Part shown: positions 7,501 to 12,464 of the stretch, piece by piece
Position numbering within the stretch: the first letter of the stretch is position 1
Layout: the number at the start of each line of letters is the position of its first letter
NCBI GenBank assembly: GCA_021791615.1
Contig: JAJYWG010000131.1
Span: 1-16,684, forward strand
Reading direction: 5' to 3'
DNA: 16,684 nt
Source of the DNA: Actinomycetes bacterium
Lineage (GTDB): Bacteria; Actinomycetota; Acidimicrobiia; Acidimicrobiales; RAAP-2
The notes under the pieces: generated by a model
Seen by the model: the letters and a program-made list of their open reading frames with translations, nothing else
Database searches by the model: none
What the model was told of the DNA's origin: nothing
Translations under genes and position numbers: made by a program

Positions 7501-7665
7501 CGCCGCCAGCAGACCGAAGGTGGCTCCGCCGGTGCTGACATCGCCGGCCCCGTGCCAGTAGAGCGACATGCGCTGAGCGATCGACCGCCCACGGTGCTCG
7601 GGGCCGGGAGGCGTCCAGCCGTCAGTGCCCGGCGAGCCGCGCAAGATGACGGGGAAGTCAGCCAT
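4537..7665 (-). CDS. Family B DNA polymerase with C-terminal HTH and zinc motif
   Basis: The 1042-residue protein carries family B polymerase motifs: motif A L-D-V-S-S-A-Y-S (Asp369), motif B V-V-N-S-L-V-S-G (Asn545-Ser546), motif C Y-R-D-T-D-S (Asp625, Asp627) and a later S-K-R-H-V-E-Y (Lys695). The two catalytic metal-binding sites are intact. Motif B is divergent: the Lys normally four residues before Asn is His541, and the usual Y-G is V-S-G. Proofreading exonuclease motifs are not convincing in the N-terminal half. The C-terminus adds a helix-turn-helix-like segment (about 940-975) and a Cys cluster (993-997) with Y-V-D-S-S-H-R. The ATG at 7665 has GGAGG five bases upstream and overlaps the methyltransferase gene by 8 bases. 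Together with the Cas1 gene it marks a casposon-like element. Whether it is protein-primed cannot be decided here. Confidence 0.88.
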   Translation of the reverse strand: MADFPVILRGSPGTDGWTPPGPEHRGRSIAQRMSLYWHGAGDVSTGGATFGLLAALVARGPLVMHGILVVPDDLGARDRVALAGIRRWARAHPLDTATGPAPWRVVTLRDFFDPMATREATEERPAKPWAFVPNAYNSGAGPVVGADQGRIVGLVAEHVECRTGRNAQSWQIWLPGWGTPRPDRSDIGRVSPHRPPIMMSARRKGWSVNFGPCPKGFGTRGAPFLDLLSAAYVLDADRAGGFVDHARHFGVAASALPVTVPVGAAGAAAMVDAVRSVHALGLALDKEVGRWFTTPQDRAEGTVRFPLAFAQSPAGIADHILRRLRVDPPLKRFPLRPAEDAAWWEAFHGGWNDCDPAFAGLPFGAVALDVSSAYSITAHAIRWWDLLTADRLVRRSVLRELRTLCMRAATDPTVVLDPDVWARLGVTLCEVVPDGEVFPVAIDDPDRADGRTEAVRVYVKGRTMFYSWPDVVAAAILSGRVPRIVRAIRLVPEGRQGGLRRRVSVYPGLVLDAGTDPVLGLVRRRRQAKAEGERELAAELHAVVNSLVSGNFERLDDVRVYRGGRRTERWDGRSRIEGGEWRTVEKAGPWTFAPLGVTITAGARLLLAAMDRMVRSLGSRVVYRDTDSSIIPASPEGGTITLADGSTVHELSDNEIAGLVAAFDWMSPEPAAWPVWKRVPAPGEEPLRCIVFGSKRHVEYRGSDDAPVLVDWTESGLGGMWSDPATMQGRCPEGGRAWSKAAVGREILCAAARVARPKRALETPAPWDTTGALRFPTLRRLLVTSQQVLETLPASLGARVGSRFIEGIVCDVMQQPVGSVVALDPGGALDDWPHLGWVDRASGKPVVVSTDAIETAVRGLLIESLIVRAVRYGSVSSGDGLASVVVSPLSVVYRGRVSPVLDASDDGLQGDLRRFRVDYTAGRRGLGPGQREQLVALAGSMSPAEFAALAGITARMAGSVARGQLPRPTTTKRMLAELRRNGAAWIVPGERHCGCGCGETLPSGSRGYVDSSHRERAKKRRARSSRFPEPEVPDGEATGKRK

Positions 7666-8875
7666 CGCAGCCTCCGTCACCGGCGCCGTCGTCCACCAAT
7701 CGTTCGAGCGTCAGGGACACGCTCGCCGGGTCCACGTCACAGCCCAGGAACCGCCGGCCCGCCGCCCGGCACGCGAGCGCGGTGGTGCCGGAGCCGCAGA
7801 AGGGATCGACGACCAGCTCGCCGACCTCCGCCGCCTGCTCAACCCAGCGGACGAAAGGACCGAGGCTCTGTTGCCACCGGTGATCTGTCGGTCCCTTGGC
7901 CCCGTTCCCCTCCGACATGACGGCATCGATAAACCAGTGGCGCGGGCTGTAGCGCCCTGCACTGAACACGGCCACGGGACGCCAGCGGCCACGAACCATG
8001 CGCGCCCGGTGCTCGGAATGCCTTCCCGGGTGGAACACGGCCCCGAGCCACACATACTCCAGGTGCTCACCAAGGCGTCCCAGCTGCTCAGGCAAGTCCA
8101 CCTTCCCTGCGTAAGCGACGACGAGCCTGCCCGGCTTCAGCACACGGGCTGCGAAAGCCGAGAGGTCGCTGTAGAGCGGCACGCCGGCATCGTCGTATGG
8201 GGGGTCGCACACGATGGCGTCCACCGACCCGTCGGGAAGATCGGCGAGCACCTCGCGGAAATCTCCGGTGCGGACCTCGATGCCGTCGCCGAGGGTCACG
8301 GCAGGCGGCGGCGGTGCCTCGGCGCGGCGACGATCAAAGTTCTCCCGACGGACCAACTCCTCGGCGCGGCGGGCGTCGATCTCACCCCTGTCAACCTTCG
8401 CAGCCAGGTCCGGGTGATCGGCGAGCTTCGCTGCGAGGCGGAGGCGACGGCGGGCGGTGCGAGGGTTGACACCCAACTCGGTGGCGAGCGCAGACAGATC
8501 GATCGGCCGGGCAACTTCGGACACGCTGTCCGAAGTCCGATCATTGCGCGCCCCTTGACCTAACTTCACACCGCGCACATCGGCCAAGCGTCGAAACGCA
8601 TCAGCCCAGGCGATCGGCCCCATATGGCGCCGCAGGATGTTGAGTCGGAGCGCGGTCTCGGTCGCCTGCTGATCGTCAAGGTCCACCGTCGTCGACGGGC
8701 AGTCGAGACCCAGCTCGTTAGCGATGGCAGCGCGGTTGTGCCCGTCGATGATCCGCCCGTCTTTCGTCCGCACGATGGGCACCTGGACGCCGTGCGCCGC
8801 GATGTCGGAGCGCAACGCTGCCAGGGCGGCGTCGTCGAGGGGCGCCATCACCTGGAAGCTGGCGCGGCGCGTCAC
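7658..8875 (-). CDS. ParB-like domain fused to a DNA methyltransferase
   Basis: The 405-residue protein has three parts. The N-terminus (about 10-85) is ParB/Srx-like, with I-V-R-T-K-D-G-R-I-I-D-G-H-N-R-A-A-I and a helical end R-L-N-I-L-R-R-H. The centre (about 120-178) holds a KorB-like helix-turn-helix, D-L-S-A-L-A-T-E-L-G-V-N-P-R-T-A-R-R. The C-terminus is an S-adenosylmethionine-dependent DNA methyltransferase of the beta order, with D-P-P-Y (224-227) before the cofactor motif D-P-F-C-G-S-G-T-T (357-365). D-P-P-Y indicates methylation of an exocyclic amino group of adenine or cytosine. No restriction partner is adjacent apart from HNH genes. The GTG start overlaps the upstream stop as GTGA; an ATG nine codons in is an alternative. 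Confidence 0.88.
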   Translation of the reverse strand: MTRRASFQVMAPLDDAALAALRSDIAAHGVQVPIVRTKDGRIIDGHNRAAIANELGLDCPSTTVDLDDQQATETALRLNILRRHMGPIAWADAFRRLADVRGVKLGQGARNDRTSDSVSEVARPIDLSALATELGVNPRTARRRLRLAAKLADHPDLAAKVDRGEIDARRAEELVRRENFDRRRAEAPPPPAVTLGDGIEVRTGDFREVLADLPDGSVDAIVCDPPYDDAGVPLYSDLSAFAARVLKPGRLVVAYAGKVDLPEQLGRLGEHLEYVWLGAVFHPGRHSEHRARMVRGRWRPVAVFSAGRYSPRHWFIDAVMSEGNGAKGPTDHRWQQSLGPFVRWVEQAAEVGELVVDPFCGSGTTALACRAAGRRFLGCDVDPASVSLTLERLVDDGAGDGGCDG

Positions 8876-9084
8876 AGCAGCACTCCCTGCTCGCCGTCGA
8901 TCCCATGCGGATGATCATGAGCCGACCACTCGGCAGCCGCGCACTGGCGGCAGACGAGAGCCACGCGCCAGGTCCTCAGGCGCCGGAGGCTCGCCACCGA
9001 GCGGTACTCAATCCGGCGCTCTATCTGATCGTGGGACGATCGCAAGCGAGCCCCGCACCGATCGCAGAAGGCAGCGCCGGTCAC
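8872..9084 (-). CDS. Small zinc-finger protein
   Basis: The 70-residue product has two Cys pairs, C7-x2-C10 and C45-x2-C48, separated by an Arg-rich stretch, consistent with one structural zinc site and nucleic-acid or protein binding. GTGA overlaps join it to both neighbours, so it is translationally coupled within the operon. No family is recognised. Confidence 0.65.
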   Translation of the reverse strand: MTGAAFCDRCGARLRSSHDQIERRIEYRSVASLRRLRTWRVALVCRQCAAAEWSAHDHPHGIDGEQGVLL

Positions 9085-9596
9085 CGGAGGCCCCCGGAAC
9101 TTTCGACGGCGTCAAGGTGGAGATCGAAGGCCGGCGCGGGAGCCTGGGTGCCACCATCGAACGCGGCGAGCGCAGCGCCGAGCTGCTCGGCGCTACCTCG
9201 GAAGTCCCAATCCAACTGGACCAGCGCATCCTCGCGGGAGAGCGCACCGCGCCGGACCTGGAGCCCGAGCAGTGCCCCCCGGTTCGCAGCATCCCTGAGC
9301 ATCCGAGCCTCCGGGGCGTCCAGCGCACGCTCGGCGGCGATCTCGACATCGACCGCGGAGCGGGTACGGGCGAGACCGGGAAGGCGCCGAAGGCGTCCGA
9401 CGACGACAGATTGAGGGTTCCGCGCACCGGCGAGACCGCCCTGGGCGATGACCTGCTCGACGATGGCCCGCTCATCGGTGACCGCGAGCGCAGCGGCGAG
9501 CGTCTGCCCGAAGGCGGGGTGCTCGCTCATTGCCGCGGCATCCAGCTCGGGGAACCGTTCAGCTAACGCGAAGGCGACACGTTCGGCCCCGGTCAT
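9081..9596 (-). CDS. Unknown protein, possible replication or DNA-binding role
   Basis: The 171-residue Ala-rich, mainly helical protein shows the segment G-G-L-A-G-A-R-N-P-Q-S-V-V-V-G-R-L-R-R-L-P near its middle. A similar N-P-x-x-x-x-x-x-R-L pattern occurs in actinobacterial replication-associated helix-turn-helix proteins, so a DNA-binding or helicase-loader-like role is possible but weakly supported. I chose the ATG at 9596 over an upstream start because it overlaps the HNH gene stop as ATGA. Confidence 0.55.
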   Translation of the reverse strand: MTGAERVAFALAERFPELDAAAMSEHPAFGQTLAAALAVTDERAIVEQVIAQGGLAGARNPQSVVVGRLRRLPGLARTRSAVDVEIAAERALDAPEARMLRDAANRGALLGLQVRRGALSREDALVQLDWDFRGSAEQLGAALAAFDGGTQAPAPAFDLHLDAVESSGGLR

Positions 9597-9949
9597 GCCA
9601 CGCCCTCCCGGGCGGACGACGCCGCGTCGATAGCCCACGCAGCCTCACGGAGCAACGCCGCCAGGGCTGGAGCCGCCGTCGGACTGACCGGGAACGTCGA
9701 TCCATGCGCGCCGAACAACTCGACCTGCCCAGCGACCGTTCGGAGCCTGTAAGCGAGCGGGTCGGCAGCGCTGGATGGCCAGTCGAGCACGGCGACTCGG
9801 AGGACCTGGTGGACGCCGGCATGGCAGCTGCGACAGAGCGGGACGGTGAACGAAGGATCGAAGTACGCAGCCCCCGGGCGCGGCCGACGGGTCACATGAT
9901 GGCGATCCACCGGGCCGGCGAGACCACAGAGCGCACAGATGTCGATCAT
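9593..9949 (-). CDS. HNH endonuclease
   Basis: The 118-residue protein starts with I-C-A-L-C-G (Cys5, Cys8), then D-R-H-H-V (His17-His18), and V-P-L-C-R-S-C-H-A-G-V-H (Cys39, Cys42, His43, His47). This is a complete zinc-structured HNH motif: two Cys pairs hold the fold, while the D-R-H-H and C-H-x-x-x-H histidines provide the metal-dependent active site. The rest is a short helical tail. HNH nucleases are common casposon genes, and they also occur near phage packaging genes, none of which are seen here. The ATG at 9949 was preferred to an upstream start because it overlaps the preceding stop as ATGA and begins directly at the motif. Confidence 0.88.
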   Translation of the reverse strand: MIDICALCGLAGPVDRHHVTRRPRPGAAYFDPSFTVPLCRSCHAGVHQVLRVAVLDWPSSAADPLAYRLRTVAGQVELFGAHGSTFPVSPTAAPALAALLREAAWAIDAASSAREGVA

Positions 9950-10521
9950 CCCCGGCGTCCTTGGTACGGGAAGAGGTCCTCGCCAGCTTCCCGACGCGCC
10001 TCGACAATCGCGATAACGACCCCGGGTGTCGCCTCGAATCGCTCCCCGCGGAACGATGCCCACGACCCCACCAGGCGGCGGAAGCGGGAAGGAGAGAGCT
10101 GGCCGGTGACGAGTTCGCCGACCCGCGCCCCATACCGGCCGAGCCGCCGCGCCTCCCCGTCGGTGACGCCATCGACTGTGGCCCAGCCGGTCCCCTCAAA
10201 AATCGCCGCCATCGTGCGGGCATCGCGAGGCTCGGGTCCGGGATGTCCCGCGGCTTCGCGGGCAGAGCGGGCGCCCCGAGCTCGACCCCGCGCAACGCGC
10301 CGCCGGTACTCCGCCGAAAATGTGCGCCCGCCGTCCGGGCCGACGCGCCGGGCATCCAGGGCCAGCAGCTCGGCGACCACCCGGTCCTCGCCGAGCGAGA
10401 CCAACGCTTCCACCGGCTCGCCACCGGAGCGCCGGAGGGCACCGAGCATCCGGCGCCGGCTCACCCCCTCGGCAGCGGCGAGCGAGTCGACCGAGAAGCC
10501 GTAAGCCCTAGGCGGTGCCAC
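9946..10521 (-). CDS. Unknown protein, possibly DNA-binding
   Basis: The 191-residue Arg-rich protein begins with a helix-turn-helix-like stretch (S-V-D-S-L-A-A-A-E-G-V-S-R-R-R-M-L-G-A-L), followed by helices and a highly basic centre. The C-terminal part (L-V-G-S-W-A-S-F-R-G-E-R-F-E-A-T-P) looks folded but matches nothing I know. I chose GTG at 10521, with AGGA about ten bases upstream, over an earlier TTG at 10578, because the latter would overlap the RHH gene by about 70 bases. It directly precedes the HNH gene and is coupled to it. Confidence 0.55.
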   Translation of the reverse strand: MAPPRAYGFSVDSLAAAEGVSRRRMLGALRRSGGEPVEALVSLGEDRVVAELLALDARRVGPDGGRTFSAEYRRRVARGRARGARSAREAAGHPGPEPRDARTMAAIFEGTGWATVDGVTDGEARRLGRYGARVGELVTGQLSPSRFRRLVGSWASFRGERFEATPGVVIAIVEARREAGEDLFPYQGRRG

Positions 10522-10816
10522 CGGGCTCGTCCTCGTTATTGAGGCCGCGTCCGGTATGATCGGAAGCGACCGTGGCAATGGTCAGGAGTTCGGAGTCGGC
10601 CCGGGTGGTGAGCCCGGGCTGACTCGCGTTCGGGGAAGAAGAATCAGCACCCGCCTGCTCGGGGGACAACAGAGGGTGGAGCAGATCGGAGAGAAGCGCG
10701 ACGGCGCCCTCGGCGATCAGGCGGGCGGCTTGGTCCTCCACGGTGCGCCCCGATGCGGCGGCGCGTGCCTCGACCTGGCGAACGACCTGCACCGGCAGCG
10801 AGAGGCGCGTCCTCAC
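10508..10816 (-). CDS. Ribbon-helix-helix DNA-binding protein
   Basis: The 102-residue protein starts R-T-R-L-S-L-P-V-Q-V-V-R-Q-V-E-A-R-A-A-A and continues G-R-T-V-E-D-Q-A-A-R-L-I, the strand-helix-helix pattern of CopG/Arc repressors, followed by a polar tail. RHH dimers bind palindromic operators and commonly repress their own operon. The GTG at 10816 forms a GTGA overlap with the first gene, has GAGG eight bases upstream and places the DNA-binding strand at the N-terminus; an upstream GTG at 10858 is less likely. It is a candidate binder of the palindrome at 11072-11089. Confidence 0.75.
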   Translation of the reverse strand: MRTRLSLPVQVVRQVEARAAASGRTVEDQAARLIAEGAVALLSDLLHPLLSPEQAGADSSSPNASQPGLTTRADSELLTIATVASDHTGRGLNNEDEPGGTA

Positions 10817-11031
10817 GAGACGACCTCGCTCCGGGCTGGAACGGCCAGCGCCCGACACAGCGTCCGCTCGATGACGTCACCGTCCCGCTCGGCGCCGAGC
10901 ACGGACGCGAGCCCGGACCACCCCGGCATTCCGACGAGCGCTCCGACCGGCGCCGGCACCGGCCACACGACGACGACGCGGCGGCTCGGTGCCGGGTCCT
11001 TCCCCCTTGGGGCGCTCGCGTGCCGGGTCAC
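10813..11031 (-). CDS. First gene of the minus-strand operon, unknown
   Basis: The 72-residue product is basic at the N-terminus, with a Val/Pro/Gly-rich centre and a helical end (V-I-E-R-T-L-C-R-A-L-A-V). It starts with GTG, preceded by AGG very close to the start, and overlaps the RHH gene as GTGA. No family is recognised. The frame could extend a little upstream, and coding status rests mainly on its coupling to the next gene. Confidence 0.45.
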   Translation of the reverse strand: MTRHASAPRGKDPAPSRRVVVVWPVPAPVGALVGMPGWSGLASVLGAERDGDVIERTLCRALAVPARSEVVS

Positions 11032-11128
11032 CTGGACATCGTCCCAGGCGCCCTTTTCGCCACCCCGCCCGCCTCCGGTATACCGGAGGTAGGTATCATC
11101 GTCCGGTATCCCGTGCTAGGGTGGCGGT
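11032..11128. promoter_or_regulatory. Divergent promoter region between the two operons
   Basis: This is the only non-overlapping divergent gap in the centre of the window, so it must hold the promoters for both the polymerase operon (leftward) and the cas1 operon (rightward). A candidate plus-strand -10 element is TAGGGT at 11117-11122. The region holds a perfect palindrome at 11072-11089 and a further half-site, TCCGGTAT, at 11102-11109. Confidence 0.6.
11072..11089. promoter_or_regulatory. Perfect 18-bp palindrome, likely operator
   Basis: The sequence CCTCCGGTATACCGGAGG reads the same on both strands. The half-site TCCGGTAT recurs in the same orientation at 11102-11109 and again inside the RHH gene at 10550-10557. 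Its place between the divergent operons suggests joint control by an element-encoded regulator, such as the RHH protein (10508-10816) or the product of 11129-12064. Confidence 0.65.
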
Positions 11129-12064
11129 ATGAATCGGAACAGTAAGCAGGCCCAAGAGATCGTGCGGCAGGTTGGTCGCCCCGACGTGACCGGGCGGCAT
11201 ATAGAGGATTGGTCCCATGCGCGGCTCCTGGCGCCCGATGGGACTCCTCTCGAAGCCCAGGGCGCCCTCGTGGCAGGGCTGGCCGACCTTGGCACGAAGG
11301 GCAGGGACCCCGACCGGGTGGCCCTCATCCTGGCGGCCCGTGGTTTGGGCGCCGCCCGGCTACCTGATGCCATTGCTCGCGCGTGGGGTGCCGAGTCGGC
11401 TGGCGACCTGGCGTCGGGGCTGGGCGAACCGATCCCGTCGCCGGACCCCGACACCGACGAAGGCGACCGTGCCGTCCGCGGTGGAGTCGAGTTCCTAATG
11501 TCGGCCGCCCAGGGCGCGGTCCGTGTGCCTGCAGGGCTTGCCCCGCTTGTTCGCCTTCTGAGCGGTCTCGTCCAGCAGATCAGCGAGAACGTGGCAGCGA
11601 GCCCCGTCCGCGACAGCAGCGTGCGGCTTCCGACAGGGAAGCCGGCCCCGGAAGCCACCGAGCAGGTGGTGTTCTCGATCCTCTACCAATCGGTGGCGAT
11701 TATGAGAGGCGGCTCGCCGACGTCACCCGAAGTGCTCAGCCGCATCGCTCCAACCGACGAGCGCGTTACTAACCCGGACGTGGTCGGGGAGTCCGAGGAG
11801 GTTCAGTCACTCACCGGTGGGAAGGAGGTTGCCCACCGGTTCGCCAAGAAGCTCGATGCCTCAATCGACGTCCTCGTGATCGGGGCCAAGGTCATGCGAG
11901 AAATGCTCCAGGCCCAGCTACCGGCCGGACCTGACCTCGACTACCTCGCCGGCTCCCTGGCCCCGGTCGGGCTCGCACTGATGCCGTTCTATGCCACCAT
12001 GACCGGCATCGGCTGGCCACCGGCGTCCGAGAATCCCCTGGAAGGAGCGCCCGAGGAGGCGTAA
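11129..12064 (+). CDS. Possible MerR-like DNA-binding protein, first gene of the cas1 operon
   Basis: The 311-residue protein begins with a stretch resembling a MerR-like winged helix: Q-E-I-V-R-Q-V-G-R-P-D-V-T-G-R-H-I-E-D-W-S-H-A-R-L-L-style spacing, then an L-V-A-G-L-A-D-L-G segment and R-V-A-L-I-L-A-A-R-G-L. In actinobacterial relatives such N-termini bind DNA. The rest is helical and unrecognised, ending with a fairly hydrophobic segment near residues 270-295. It starts at ATG close to the putative -10 element, so the leader is short. Position suggests it regulates the cas1 operon or helps the recombinase. The DNA-binding call is tentative. Confidence 0.6.
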   Translation: MNRNSKQAQEIVRQVGRPDVTGRHIEDWSHARLLAPDGTPLEAQGALVAGLADLGTKGRDPDRVALILAARGLGAARLPDAIARAWGAESAGDLASGLGEPIPSPDPDTDEGDRAVRGGVEFLMSAAQGAVRVPAGLAPLVRLLSGLVQQISENVAASPVRDSSVRLPTGKPAPEATEQVVFSILYQSVAIMRGGSPTSPEVLSRIAPTDERVTNPDVVGESEEVQSLTGGKEVAHRFAKKLDASIDVLVIGAKVMREMLQAQLPAGPDLDYLAGSLAPVGLALMPFYATMTGIGWPPASENPLEGAPEEA

Positions 12065-12084
12065 GCTGTCCACAGATAGATAGA

Positions 12085-12113
12085 GCCCCGGCGGTGCGCA
12101 AACACCCCGGGGC
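12085..12113 (+). terminator. GC-rich hairpin between the regulator and the membrane gene
   Basis: The arms GCCCCGG (12085-12091) and CCGGGGC (12107-12113) can pair around a 15-base loop. No U-run follows, so it could be an attenuator, an RNA-stabilising stem or a weak terminator rather than a classical intrinsic terminator. The downstream gene has its own very strong ribosome-binding site (AAGGAGG). Confidence 0.4.
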
Positions 12114-12143
12114 GTGACCGGAACCTAACAAGGAGGTCCCGAT

Positions 12144-12464
12144 ATGGCGCACGATACCCGCGCATCCGCCTCGCCGGCAGCCCCGGCGCTCCCCGCGTCG
12201 GCACCACCCGCCCAGGCGCCGGTAGCTCCCTCGCTCGCCCGATGCGCCACCCCCCGTGGTGTGGCCGTCATGGGCGCCCCGGGGATCGGTCGGCTTGCCG
12301 GTGCCGTCTCGTGCCTGCTCGCCGTCGCCGTGATCGTCGGCTCCCTCGCGTCGGTCCTCGGCGTGGCCGTCGTGGTCGTGGCGGTGGCCGATTGCATCGT
12401 GGCCGTGATCGGGTGGACGGCCTGGCGGCTCGGCCGGCGGTCGGTCATCCGGGCTGAACGATGA
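12144..12464 (+). CDS. Two-helix membrane protein coupled to cas1
   Basis: The 106-residue protein has an Ala/Pro-rich N-terminal third, then two hydrophobic segments at about 50-70 and 72-94 forming a likely membrane hairpin, and a short basic C-terminus (R-L-G-R-R-S-V-I-R). The ATG is preceded by AAGGAGG at ideal distance. Its stop overlaps the cas1 start as ATGA, so ribosomes finishing this gene can begin cas1. Function is unknown; a membrane partner for a Cas1 recombinase would be unusual, and it may instead set cas1 translation level or be an unrelated small membrane protein. Confidence 0.7.
   Translation: MAHDTRASASPAAPALPASAPPAQAPVAPSLARCATPRGVAVMGAPGIGRLAGAVSCLLAVAVIVGSLASVLGVAVVVVAVADCIVAVIGWTAWRLGRRSVIRAER

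Noticed and set aside
6043..7920. A 625-codon open frame on the plus strand opposite the polymerase gene
   Set aside because: It is a shadow of the GC-rich coding strand of PolB, with no motif and Arg/Pro-rich low-complexity composition.
12066..12074. DnaA-box-like CTGTCCACA before the membrane-protein gene
   Set aside because: It is a single site with a mismatch to the actinobacterial-type TTGTCCACA and no cluster of further boxes, so it does not support a replication origin.
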